A stretch of DNA of 64,000 nt from Tubiluchus corallicola. Its lineage: Eukaryota > Priapulida > Priapulimorpha > Priapulimorphida > Tubiluchidae. Each line of letters begins with the position of its first letter. The first letter of the stretch is position 1. The position numbers were made by a program, and so were the translations under genes. The notes under the pieces are model-generated. The model saw only the letters and a program-made list of their open reading frames with translations. It was not told the DNA's origin and did no database searches. The stretch covers positions 2,090,501 through 2,154,500 of the forward strand of contig JAQGDQ010000002.1 of the NCBI GenBank assembly GCA_030141605.1. Direction: 5' to 3'. Positions 12,101-23,769 of the stretch are shown here, piece after piece.

Positions 12101-15100
12101 TCTACGGCTCGCAAAAAATAACTCTACTGCAATTATGTAACATCTGTAGTGTGAAGAAAGCTAACATGGTGAACAAATTAATGGTAGGAAATCTATCGAA
12201 GCGTAGATAACTTTACACTTGCATTTTAACTGCTATGATAAGTGGTAAATGCAGAGTTTGATACCTCAGGTATCCTTGAAATTTCTACTTTATCATAGCA
12301 GACTTTGGATAGAGTTTCTTGATGAACGCAGGTATGAATTTGTCAAAAATGTGACACCACAAAAATGAAACACGATATGCTGGAATGGACAACAAACAAA
12401 ACTCCTTTATTGTACATGCGTCACAATAATGCTATCCTTACAATTAGTGACCTTAATCTTAAAATCGTATTTTTAATGACTTGGTTTTCACATGAATATT
12501 TGTATTGAGTATGCGACTAATTTTGTTAATGTATTCATAGATACTGAACTTACGTATTAGAAGAAAAAGTTGTTACAATTTAAATTAAATTAATAGGTAC
12601 CCCACGTCTGATGTCTCTTTTCTTGCTACGTCGAGGCAGGGTACTGTACTGACGGTCACCACGTTCTGGTGCAGGCGTTAAAAGTGGAGTGTCCTACAGA
12701 ATAAGTAATATTAATTCAATTGTGTTCTAATTGAACTTGCAAGAAAATTGCTTCTCTTGTTTAATGTTTTGTATGCAAATATACATCAATCTGCTTGCAA
12801 AAATGTTAGGCTATAAAACAACTGCAGTAGGTTTTTTGGAATGCTAGTAAATATTACCATAAGCAACGAAAATAAAATAATTATTACTAAAAGATGTATA
12901 TAGTAATATTATGAAAACTTGATAAAGGCACTCATGCTTACAAATATGCAAGCAAATTTGACAATAAATGTTTTCTGTAATTAATTTTTCTATATTAAAT
13001 AATTATTAAGTGTTAAATTTAGATACTGCTAAATATAACAAAAAACTGAAAAACTGCCATTACACATTACATATTACAAATACAACCTAACAAAAATCAG
13101 TTTCACTTAATTTTCCTTCAGAAACATACAAATACGTACCCCTTGCTGACTGATAGACAGGAATTGCTCCTCTGCTTTTTCCATGCAAGCTTTTACCTCG
13201 TCTTCTTGCCTATCAAGAGCAGCTTTAGGAACATCTGTGTCTTCAATGTTAACTTGAGGCACATCAGCATTTTCACTATCAACATGTGTTACTTCCTGCT
13301 TATTATCATCTGCATTGACAACCTCTTCTTTGGATAAAGGCAATACTTCCAGATTCACCTGCCGATCATTATGATCAGTTTGCTCATATGGCAACTCATT
13401 ACTAACATTCACGTCTTCGTCTTTCTCTGCTTGTTTTTTCTTATGTTTTTCCTGTTTTTCTTTAGCAGGCTTCTCCTTGTGTTTGTCTTTTGCATGCCTG
13501 CGAAAACCAAAATGGAAACCCTTTGATTCCTTTTGCTTTTTCTCAGAAGGCGTGGTAGCAGACGTCTCAAGCGACTCCGCTTCTTCCTGAAATTGCAATT
13601 GAAACACACTTTTTACATGTGGTTTCTAGTAAATTTAATCACATTTTTAAATATATAGCACATATAGCAAGACCATTCACTGATGACATGTTTCATATAT
13701 TTAAATATACCATCGCCATAAACATAGATAATTGTATAAACAAGTATGTAAACAGAAGGTGCTTAACTATTTGATAACGAATCTCAATCTTACGTTATTG
13801 TAGTTTCGTAATAGCTAGCTGCCAATAAACATTACACTGCTAATACAAAAACTAAGCATACCTCTACATTTCCTGGAATTATTCGACAGGCAAGCTGAAT
13901 TAAACCCGATTCTGCCTCCCACAACCTGTACCAGTCTGGTTCACCCTTAATAAGCACGATAAATAATGCTTTACTGGTAATAATAATAATTGTATTAATC
14001 AACTTATGGATAACATGCTGTTGTTTGTAGGTAAATATGGTAAACCAACACAAATGTACAAATATGCATCTAGTATGCATAGATTAACAATGTGTATGTA
14101 AATATCACAATATAACTACGTCCAGATTTTCGTATCAGACGCAAATAACAGTTAAGTGCTTGGTGCTGATAGCCTGGGTTTGGTAAAAAGCAAACTATAA
14201 ATAGGTTCAACTGTTTTGCAAAAAATTAAATGATTATGCTTGCAAACTGTAGGAACTTTTAGGTGCTTTCCTTTTAAAAAATTCACTTGTACTGGCAATA
14301 TTTATTGGCTCGCTGGTGACACCATTAGTTCTTATGGTATTTTAGCATGCGCTTGAAATGAATTTAGTTGGACTACATATGCATTTTGCTAAGTTATATG
14401 AATGCTCCCAAGACATTCTGTTGAAAAAACTTGACAAAATTTGGTCGCTTATTATGTTAATTTTTCACACTTTTGAAGAAAGTTACTTGGCAAGTATTCA
14501 TTCTGGCATAAAAACTTTTGATCATTTGCAGGAACCATGGGTAAAGACAGGGCAGCACAAAGTCTGTTGTCCCTTACAGAACACAAAGTCTGTTGTCCCT
14601 TACAGAATAGAAGCGAATAAAGAAATGCCATATAATAATAGAACAACAACAATTATCATCTACGATAAATGGAAATTTAATATTAAAATGATACAATACC
14701 CTATCAGACAGTTTCCGAACATCGTATTTGGTCAAACCGACAGAACCCAGGCTGTCTTTAGTCGACTCCAGCCAGTCTTTATCCCAAACCATCTGGAAAA
14801 AAGAATTTACTGGTTACAATGTGATGCAGCCAACACCTAGTTTACATTTTATTTGTATAAAGGAAAGTTAACTTTTCATTTTAAGTTAATTTAAAAAAAT
14901 TTAATTTTTTTTGTGGTACGATGCACAGCTTGCATGGCACGCAAGTGCAAAAGTGCAAACTGGATACTCACTGGAATTAAAGAAAGAACATTTTTGCAGC
15001 AAATGAAACCCTATCAGTTACTAGAAAAAAACATGATTCTTTTTGGTATAATATTTCAATATGTTAACCATTGATTTTACTAATAAATTGAATTACAATG

Positions 15101-18100
15101 CGGATAGCAGCTTGAGATGTAATCATTGGTAATAAGACTGTTTCATCCCAATAAGGGTCCAAAGTATGCTTCTTTACTGTCGTTTTGTACTTCCGCTCTT
15201 TGCCAACAAATACCTCACAGTATGGATCACTAGAACCTGTAAATTGAAAAATAAGTTTAAGATTAAATTTATTTGCTTTTCTATAGCATTTCAATTGCAT
15301 GCTCTAGAATGCTTCACAATAACCCAACATGTTTACCCTACAAGGATTGTTATTAAGCAACTACTAAAATAAACATAAACCATTAAACAATGCAATGTTA
15401 TGCATAAAAATATTACAAATGTTACATATTTTAGAAATGTTGCAATAGCTTGAAAGTTAAAATGTCATACGACTTGAGTTTTTCAGCAAGGAAAACAGAA
15501 ACAGCGAAATGTTAAAATGTTGATGCATCCTATGTTTACCATTCAAATCTTTAGCCATCAAGTCCTGAGCTCGAATAATAGACAACTCCACAGCTACTGG
15601 ACCTTGATCACCTAAGTTTGCACAAAAAAACCAAACCCCTGTGAATTTCACGAATGTTGATTAGGCAAATAATGTGATACTAAAGTACACTAAAACACAA
15701 AGAAAATTATTGGCTTCTTAAGATTTACTAATCAAAACAAACATAAAAATGACACTATAAATAAAATACCACCTAAGCTGAGCAAAGACAAAGAGAAAGA
15801 TAATCATTTACTACCGCTCATATAACAGATATAATCAAAATGAATAATCATTCAGCAACTTAGTGATACAATTGCAATTACACAAACAAAAAATAACACG
15901 TGGAGCATGTCCTGGCATATGCAGTGCCATTTGAGTGTCAAGTCACAACCTCTATAAGCATGTCTCATATGCAGTGCCATTTGAGTGTCAAGTCACAACC
16001 TCTATAAGCATGTCTGTTGCAGCCTTGATGACTTGGTCAGTGACATCAAGAAACAGCTGGCTACTGAAAATGCAGTTTCAGCTAAATGAATGTTACAGCC
16101 AAAAACCAAATTTAAAGAAGCAAAACTAGAAAGAATTTTTCAACATTTGATTTGACAAAGGTTGTCAGCTATATATAAATTTTTACTTTACCAAGTAATT
16201 TATGCTCCCAGTATTGCTGCAAAAACAAACTGTTGCTTAAAATGCACTTACCATCCCCTACCACTTCATGGAAAGCTGCTGGCCTGTAACCAGGAGCTGC
16301 AGAACTTCTCACATCCGCTAAAGATCCAGTTTCAGTAAATCTGATTGATAATCCATATGGGTCGACCAATGCTAGAAAAAGTTGTTAGCTCACTACAGTA
16401 TTGAACTTTTTTATTGTCATGTAATGTTATACACCAAAAAGTATTTTCTCAATATAATTTGTTTATGTATTTTGAAAAATGCTTATTTTTCATCTAAATT
16501 AAATAAAACAAATTCCTTTTAAGTATGTTAACTTAACATTCCGCTTTCTATCGCTTCTAAACCAACAAACGTCATTGGGTTGATAAAGTAAACAAACCTA
16601 CACATTTGCAAAGCATCCATGACACGTCCGTGAATCCAGCCCTTTATGACCGGGTATTCCATTGGTTTAAAGGCTCTCAGAATTCTCACACTAAACCATG
16701 CTTCAGGTCTAAACATGCAATCGTGCATAACAACGAAAAGATTATGTTAATTTATTCACCATACAGTACACATGCCTCATGAACAACAATGAACAAAAAG
16801 CAAACATAAATACATTAGTGGAAACAATTATTCGAACTTCTCTATCCACACGAAATGACATTTTTTAAAAGGGTTAGTATTACGTAACTAAAACTACTAA
16901 TAATGTTTGAATTCTAACAAAAAAAGAAAAAACATATGATGCATAAATGAAAGACCAATTGTATAAATTAAATAATCTAATAATTTAATTAGAAAATAAA
17001 CTAAGAAACTGTTCATACTTCTCTACAAATGAAAACGTAGTTTCTGCAATGTGAGGATAAGGGACTGAGCGATCCATGTGCAGTATGATGCGTAGCTTTC
17101 CAGATAAATTCAAATCTTCCACAAAAATATTCAGTCGGCCTTTGTTACTATAAAAATTTCAGTAATGGATGAGCAGAACAATAACTACACTGTTAGCTAT
17201 GAAAATACTGTAGGTTTTGTAAGCCTAATGCTCAATAATTTAAAGTAATAGTCAAAATAAGTGAACAAAATTTAGCTATGAAATTTTCCGTTATTGAGAT
17301 ATGTTAAGATGTCACCTATTAGTTCGCATTTTAAGTGGTGTTTTAACAATAGATACAGACAAGCTTCAAAATTAAAATTTAAGAAAAATAGCCTCTGTTG
17401 TTTGTATTCTACACTCTGTAATAATGACATACAATAGTTACTCTACCTTTTAGCAACATAGACCATTTTGAAATCATCAGACCGTAGTTCAATTTTGGCC
17501 ATCATGCCAATTTTGTACGTATTTTTATGATCAAGACCAGAAGGAGGAAACATGAAGGAACCAGGTGTTGCAGATTGCTCCTCACCATAGTCATCACAAA
17601 CTTCAAATGCGCTGATATGTTTAATATATGGAGTTGTACTTCCAAAACTGAATGCCACCAAATCCAGTGATTCTAACATGTAAACGACAAAACTTTTACC
17701 TCAACTAAATGCACATTCTCAAAAATAAGGAAAGGAAATCAAATTTGGCTGCTGTACAGGACAGCTAAAAACCGCACTGCACCACTCACTATTTCACACC
17801 ATAAATTGACTTTCTAACGACCACACAAAAAATACAGAAAGTAAGCAATAAAACTCAGAGCCCATCACACACAATTAGAATTTCTGTTGGTCAAGAAAAG
17901 TCGGTAACGTACTGATGTCTAAAACTGCGCAATCAGGGACACATTACAACTATTTCTAGCTTATGTCTTGTCTCTTTAACTGGAATATTTTGCTAACTAT
18001 TATATACCCAAAAATGATGGTAAAGAATGTGACAGCAAAGGCTCGACAAGTTGTCTCGTGTGTGGAAACGATTCGCTGCTGCTAAAAATCCACCTGGAAT

Positions 18101-20411
18101 TGGCAAAACAACAATTACTATACATATGTAAATCACACTAACATTGAAAGCAAATGATGAATTTATCTAACATTTGCCACTAGCTGTAATGTTTACTGAT
18201 ACAAATTTACATCAACATTTTATTAAAACATATTTCCAAAAATATTTACTGTATCATAAAAATACCTAAATAACTGAAATGTGCATTACAAAAAAATCTA
18301 TTCACAACAAGATTTAGCAACCACACAATTAGCGCAGCAATTTAATTAGTGCCACAATATACTATAATTATAATATTCATTGAATGCTTCTTATGATTAT
18401 AATTAGAAGAAACATCACAATGCATTAATATAGTTGTTAATATTAGTATACAACCAAAAAAATGATAGAATTTAGATCAATTAATAAACCAAATGATATG
18501 ATTAGCAATAAGTACTCTGCGGGACTTCTTGCAAAATGAATGATATTATGCACTCAACAGGTGTCTTTGCACACACTACAGTATAGAGAGTTGTAGTTGT
18601 TTTAGTCAAGTTTTAACTACATGATCAAATTCATGACAATAATTATTTCTTACAGTATCAACTGTTTTAAATTAGCTGGCAATTAATGATATCATTAGCT
18701 AAATTATAACTGTGAATGCCAGAATATTCATAAACCATTGCGAGTAATAAGTTGAAGAAAGAAAGGAAATGCTGAAATTCACAATGATTCACAAAATAAA
18801 TAACGAGGCTTACCATCTGTTAAAAAGGAAATTTAGCCATTCCATAGTTTCTCCATCATGGCTCAAGGCTCGCTTGCGATGCAACAGGAGCTGCTCATGA
18901 TGAATGAAGTCCTCAGTAATTTTAAATAACTGTTTACGCCAAACCTTGACAAAGGATTAGCTGAATGAGCAAAAAACACAAAAAGCTGGCAAAAGCTTTA
19001 TAAGAGACTCAGTTCAGAATTTATACCACTCTATATGACATTTTTGTTCATAAAGCATAGTTAGAAGAGCATCAAGAGTTTCCAAATTACATAAGTTTGA
19101 TCATCATGGGATGACGAAACTAACAAAGTTTTGGTTTATCAAACTGAGTATGACAGTGTCAAACCTGCGTGATATCATCAAAAAGGTTGTCCACTTTCAT
19201 TGATCACCTGCTACGTGTTTTGAATAGACTACCAACAAATATGTCTTGTCATAGAACATATGCTTTGCAATTGCAAGTGTTTGCAACTAACTGGGAGGCC
19301 AGCTCTGAAGCTTTTAGAATGACAGTTTCTTATACTGCAGTTAAAAGCTCATCGTGTCAGTAGTCTATTATTCAATTCTATTCAGTTCATGTACATTTTA
19401 TTTACCCTAAATATAAAGGCTGCAACAGCAATGATCCAAATGATAGAAAAGTTCCATGCTCCAAGACCCCAAGAAATCACCAAGCATACGCAAACAGTTA
19501 GGTAGATCAAAACCTAGAAAAAATTTGGACGGTGTTAGCTGTCATCTTCAGTTAACTTAAAATGAAGTTGAAAATAATCTGCACCTAAATAAGAACTGCA
19601 GTGTTTTATTCCAGTATGTCAGTTATTGCACTGTTATCGGACATGTATTGATTATAACTATTGTGAGGTTAGCTTTTCTTAATATCCAGATTTGGAGCAT
19701 AAGAAGCACATTCACTCATGTGTACTGCATTCATTTGTTCTACCGTCAGCCTGCTTTTCTGCAACAAATTGCAGAAACAACGTATCAAAATCTAACAACA
19801 TTTGCAGAAAACGTCATACACGAAATTTATATATTTTTCAGGCTGAAAGTTAAGGCTGGAATCTGATTTTAGAATATTTTACGAGAAATATAATTACATT
19901 AAGCAGCTCAGAAAATTTTAAATTAATTTTACACCCAAACACTTAAGTTATCTCATATCTTATACTACTATGACTTGTTCATCATTGTTAAATATTTTAA
20001 TATTGTCTGGTAATGGTGCAAATATCCGAAAATGTAGGTGTTATAATTTTGTTATAGCTGAAATTAAAAGCACATCTAAAATAGGGCACTGAAAACATGT
20101 CAAAAACGTTGTATCACAGTCATACAAGTTTGTAAGTTGCCCTATATATCTTGAAAATGTGTTATAAAATAATATACCAAATTAGAATATTTGGTTGTTT
20201 ATTTAGTAAATACTATATTATGTCATATCGCACCACAAAAATGATTATTATATAACTTCAACATGCAGGTCACAATAACAGAATGCTTAACAATAATTAA
20301 AAGCAAGAGCACCTGTTGATTCTCTCTTTTGACCTTTAGAGCACGAGATTTCTGTAATTCTGGAAGAGGAATGTCAGAAAAGACTGATACAGGTCCATTT
20401 TTAGGTCCCAT
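7096..20411 (-). CDS. Membrane-anchored SMP + C2 protein (E-Syt/tricalbin/TMEM24-like)
   Basis: Twenty exons read on the minus strand, all with AG/GT borders and agreeing phases: 20411-20313, 19513-19406, 18944-18814, 18093-18008, 17672-17447, 17147-17019, 16708-16602, 16371-16252, 15611-15540, 15236-15097, 14792-14700, 13945-13862, 13586-13140, 12693-12601, 9157-9060, 8848-8772, 8607-8484, 8194-8089, 7945-7825, 7229-7096. They total 864 codons. The start ATG has A at -3 and G at +4, with an in-frame TGA 15 bases upstream. Order: hydrophobic hairpin (about 34-69), SMP (about 100-300), C2A (about 342-462), Lys/Glu-rich linker (466-645), C2-like domain (about 709-845). Relatives tether the ER to other membranes and move lipids; this role is inferred. 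Reading through the donor of exon 14 gives a 651 aa form ending at 12580. The joining of exons 14 and 15 is the weakest link; two separate genes are the alternative. Confidence 0.82.
7315..7690 (+). repeat. Dispersed repeat rep-A, copy 2
   Basis: Shares with copy 1 the block ending TTCGTCTTGAAATTTTAT, GCATGCTG, TAATTGCAT, TTTAGATAACATTG, AGTTTAAATTA and AATTTTCTTTTC, in the same order, with small indels. Lies in the last intron of the SMP/C2 gene, antisense to it. Confidence 0.65.
9560..11900 (-). mobile_element. Decayed Ty3/gypsy retrotransposon
   Basis: Minus-strand fragments in gag-pol order. A gag-like piece lies near 11.8 kb. A protease/RT linker lies at 11.2-11.4 kb (R-L-K-V-Y-N-G-S; T-L-L-S-A-S-T-C-E; V-K-P-V-Q-H). 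RT thumb/connection follows at about 10.8-10.95 kb (C-N-L-K-L-N-A-K-K-L-V-F; Y-T-G-H-A-I-S-K). The RNase H end is near 10.6 kb (L-R-L-Q-R-Y-D-L-K; D-A-L-S-R), the integrase zinc-finger/core remnant at 10.05-10.3 kb (A-H-W-G-I-E-A; Y-S-D-Y-V) and the integrase C-terminal piece at 9.58-9.7 kb (A-R-P-L-R-G-L-S-I-G-Q). Stops and frameshifts separate the pieces, and the RT catalytic core appears deleted. No LTRs were recognised. It is dead, and lies in the sense orientation within the intron between exons 14 and 15 of the SMP/C2 gene. Confidence 0.85.
12416..12421 (-). terminator. Candidate poly(A) signal for the short isoform
   Basis: Minus-strand AATAAA 159 bases after the exon-14 stop, followed by a GT-rich stretch (TTTTGTTTGTTGT), the layout expected for cleavage and polyadenylation. 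Confidence 0.5.
12580..12693 (-). other. Exon 14 with alternative end (short isoform stop)
   Basis: Read straight through, the exon gives 37 codons and TAA (12582-12580). After R-R-G there is a possible donor, GGG|gtacct at 12601/12600, in phase 0. It would join the exon that starts with ATG at 9157, also phase 0. Exon 13 ends with a very similar donor (GGG|gtacgt). Both outcomes look usable, giving 651 or 864 codons. Confidence 0.6.
13140..13586 (-). other. Exon 13: charged, low-complexity linker
   Basis: 149 codons, longest exon of this gene. The first third is strongly basic (runs of K, with K-D-K-H-K-E-K and K-H-K-K-K); the rest is acidic, with a repeated D-V-P-x-(V/A) motif, and ends in E-E-Q-F-L-S-I-S-Q-Q-G. 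The basic stretch could contact acidic membranes, as the polybasic tail of TMEM24 does; that comparison is inference. Confidence 0.8.
13862..15611 (-). other. Exons 9-12: calcium-type C2 domain (C2A)
   Basis: Exons 15611-15540, 15236-15097, 14792-14700 and 13945-13862. The fold signature runs from A-V-E-L-S-I-I-R-A-Q-D-L to W-Y-R-L-W-E-A. Calcium ligands look complete: Asp in M-A-K-D, Asp in S-S-D-P-Y, the two Asp of V-W-D-K-D and the Asp of S-T-K-D. The K-K-H-T-L-D-P-Y-W-D-E-T strand is also classical. Predicted to bind calcium and acidic lipids. Confidence 0.88.
14556..14607. repeat. 26 bp perfect tandem duplication
   Basis: Two adjacent copies (14556-14581, 14582-14607) of a unit containing AAAGTCTGTTGTCCCTTACA, in intron 11 of the SMP/C2 gene. 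Confidence 0.95.
15916..16015. repeat. 50 bp perfect tandem duplication
   Basis: Copies at 15916-15965 and 15966-16015, identical by eye, beginning CATATGCAGTGCCATTTGAG. In the intron between exons 8 and 9 of the SMP/C2 gene. Identity implies a recent slippage or duplication event. Confidence 0.95.
16602..18944 (-). other. Exons 3-7: SMP (TULIP-like lipid-binding) domain
   Basis: Five exons (18944-18814, 18093-18008, 17672-17447, 17147-17019, 16708-16602). Signature features are E-T-M-E-W-L-N-F-L near the start (the 'ETVEWLN' entry motif of E-Syt/tricalbin SMP domains), F-S-F-G-S-T-T-P-Y-I-K ('LG..PP.I' strand), the amphipathic strand with L-N-L-S-G-K-L-R-I-I-L, and F-S-F-V-E-K-P as in 'sFlekP'. 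An insertion between the second and third strands (about 25 residues, including A-T-P-G-S-F-M-F-P-P) is longer than I expect for E-Syts. Confidence 0.8.
19406..19513 (-). other. Exon 2: hydrophobic membrane hairpin
   Basis: 36 codons, almost all hydrophobic, with a central W-G-L-G-A-W. The length (about 35 residues) fits either a long transmembrane segment or a reticulon-like hairpin as in extended synaptotagmins. It is preceded by a basic stretch (K-V-K-R at the end of exon 1) and followed by R-V-W-R-K, consistent with an ER anchor whose two flanks both face the cytosol. Confidence 0.75.
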
Positions 20412-20447
20412 TTTAGTCCCTTCTCAGCAGCTTCAAACTGAATAAGC
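20412..20447 (-). promoter_or_regulatory. 5' UTR of the SMP/C2 gene with upstream splice acceptor
   Basis: Upstream of the start ATG, minus-strand sequence has a T-rich tract ending in TTTTTTTAG at 20448, and a second AG at 20438. This suggests the start codon lies in the second exon and that a non-coding first exon sits further right. Confidence 0.5.
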
Positions 20448-23400
20448 CTAAAAAAAGAAATTTATGACAAATGACTACAATGGTAAGCCCATGTGTGTAA
20501 GAGGTACTGCTCACAGCAAACAGTTTGAATATTTATATCATCCTACATCACGTTGCTCAAAATTACATAACATCTTTGTTATCCTGACAGCATCTCTGAC
20601 ACCACTATCACACTTTTGTAATTTGGTACAGTGCCAAACTAACTGAATAAAATGTTCACTTCTACATGACAGGCTACAAAATTCCATCCAGCTTACAACA
20701 AAACTTGGAGGAAGTTGCAATTTCACCAAAAGTCTTGAACATTATGTTTTCACTTTATGTAACTAGTTCACTAAACCCATTATACACTTCACTGTGCAAA
20801 TAATTACATTGTACAATGTTGTTTGATTAACAAAAACGTTTTAGACTTTACTCATGCTACATTTGTACAAAATAGGATTGTTGGTTGACATTCTCAAATT
20901 TCAACAAAAAATAGACTTAAATGAATGAACAGAAAGGTCTAAAATATACTTATTATAGTAAGTAATGAAATAAAAACTGATTCAACAGCAAAACTTTCAA
21001 AATTTTACAATTAATACTTTCAACCCAAAGTTTGAATATTTGACTTTGCTCTTCAGCAATAGTAACTAAACATTAGAATCACTTAAAAAGTTTTGAAGAA
21101 TCAACTTGTATCCCGCCCCCACCAAAATCTGCGCTGCCGAAATAAAAAATGTACTTCAATTGCAACTTTTGAGTAAGCAAATAAAATCATGTTTGTCCAG
21201 CTAATGTACGCTTTTTATTTGCTATGTTTGGTGTAGCTTTAAGATGGTATTAGCAAAACTCGTTTTAATGAAAATGAAAAGATCTTACAATGTATGTGGA
21301 TATAAGCTTAACTGAAACTATGCAAAAACATTAGTATACAGACTTATACAAACTACAAACTGAATTTCCTTTAAAAAAAGATCTTAGTAAGTTGTTAGAA
21401 ACTGTGAACCAGTTGTGCTAATATGCAAGAACAAAAACAAAGTAAGCGTGAACATTTTCTTAAAAGTGCCAACAGGCCCAACATTGTAGAGATAAGCTTT
21501 CCACCAACCAATAAAAATAATAAAGATGTCACAATACTCTTGACTTTTCATATACAGAAAGGGAAGTGTAAAAGCTGAAACTATAGATATCGATCTTCTG
21601 ACCAAAATTTTGTCATCGGTATACCAAAAAAACAAGAATGCAAGAAATTTATAGCAATTCTATAACATTCTGCTGTTCTGCTGGCTATTTTTGTTGGCAC
21701 ATGGCATAATAAAAAGAACAAATGACTCAATATCCACTCAATCACTCAAACAATGTGTGATTAAATTCCTTTTATTGAGGTTGTGCTAGTAATGATAGCA
21801 TAAAGCATAAATGAGTCACTATTCACTCAATCACTTAATTGAGACTCAATCCACTCAAATGAGAATTTCAGTAAAAAACTGAAATTCTCAACTAGCTAAG
21901 CAGATGATTAAACTGCCTGGCTACAGAGAATTGCTTAGATTGCTTTCCCGTAATGTACAGCTAGCCAAAGTGACAGGCAAACTCACAGAGCTACAGGCTT
22001 AACATCATGTTTCACTCATCATGTAACTGACAGCTGTTGCAAAATTTAGTTTCAATTTGCCCAAAGCACACCTAAGGTAAGCAATTCTAATTCTGCAAGT
22101 CAGTAGCGCACTAATGTCCTTGACGGTGGCAGCCATGACAAAAAAGAAACACCAAAACCACAAAATTATTCTTAATTGTCAGTTTGGAAGAGGAAAAGTT
22201 TTCAATTAAGCACTTGTAACAGATACATGGCACGTGTCAGCATTCTTGTGTAACGTTTGTAAAAACTAAAAAAAAGCATGAAGACTGTTAAATCACAAAC
22301 ATTCTGGGTCGACTAAATCTCTCCTAGTTCAGAGTATTCTGCTCCTAATGTGAGACATTAGAAAATAAACTTGCCATAAAAAGACTTGGGTTAAATGATT
22401 TGTTTACACACATACGAAAAAGAGCAGAGCGTATAGTGAATCAATACAAAAGCTATTACAATAATTATTTAACACAATTTTTTTAATGATTATTAAAATT
22501 TGTGCGCACTTAATAGATTTATATTTACTTAAACTTCGCTACTATACACCCTGCAATGGTTACTATTTTTGCAGGTAAACAAAACACGTGGCTATTGTTT
22601 CACAATGCACGTCTGAACAGCCATGATTTTCTGTTAAAAACACACAAATTATCACTGAGAGCATGTGGACAGAAAATGTGTAACAGGGTGTATATAAAAC
22701 AACCAAAAGAAGTCAATGTAAACTCAATAAGTATTTAGGTGAATGCATCGCAGTGGATTTTTGAGTGTTGAAAATAAAGTGATGAGGCAGCTGCCACATT
22801 TAACTTGTATGTAAAATCAATCATCTCATTTTAACATGCTAAGCATTCGTGAACCTAAGAGGCCATAGTATTAAATTTAATTATTTACATTTAGTACTAG
22901 ATACATACTATGTAGTTCAAAGAATGATATTCAACACTAAATATCATGAACGACCATAATGCACCTGACATACTTGTGCTAGTAATAGTTGCGCTCAGCA
23001 TCGGTATCATGCAACAAGTTTTGTTTACAGTTCATAGTTTGTCATAATGTAACGATATTATCTTGTTGTTTAATGATACAACAGTTTCGATGCTAAATCT
23101 AGTAATTTGTTTAATGCGTTCTTTTATCTCGCATGGCTTGTACTAACCTGATATTAACGTTGTTGGCTTGTTTTGTCTTTAGCTATTTAAACTAGAAGCT
23201 GATAATCTGGACAGTCAGTCTTCTCTTGTATGTCGGCAAGACAGTCTGTCCAATATCGTTGATAACTGTGTGATAATGCTTTGAGTCTAAATAGTTCTTA
23301 TTCATTTGTTTATTTTTAGTGCCAGTCTAGATTTACGTTATTTTTGGAATAACTTCATATTTTTGCAGCTTTATTAATTCTGCTTTTACCAGCTTGATTA

Positions 23401-23769
23401 TTATAATAATTAATCATCAATCAATATCGTTTGCATAATTATTGTGATGTTTCTCTATGGCTCTATGGCTTAGGTACCATTCACTGACACTGTGATGGAC
23501 CAGTCATCTGAGTTTACTAACGTCATCGTTTACTGGTGAACATGAAGGTCATTTCCGTAGCCCGTATGCTCCCACATTTTTGGTTTTTCAATAAAAATTA
23601 GCAACTTTTTATAACAGACCATCTAGTAGCTTTCTGCCCAAAATCCCAGATAAACATACCAATCACCTATGAAATCTGCATAATATTTCATACACATGGA
23701 CTTGTTTATGACAGAAGATGCAAACAACTGAGTGAAATGCTTAGTTTTAGTTCTATATTAATGGACAAG
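20448..23769. other. Long non-coding stretch (first intron or intergenic)
   Basis: No supported exon. The short open frames at 21384-21635 and 22556-22738 have no recognisable domain. A run of similar motifs around 21.72-21.86 kb (TCAATCACTCAA, TCAATCACTTAATTGAGACTCAATCCACTCAA) may be another decayed TIR-type element. Confidence 0.4.

Noticed and set aside
14358-14840. 160-codon plus-strand open frame
   Set aside because: It is antisense to exon 11 of the SMP/C2 gene, and part of it is a 26 bp tandem duplication. A shadow frame.
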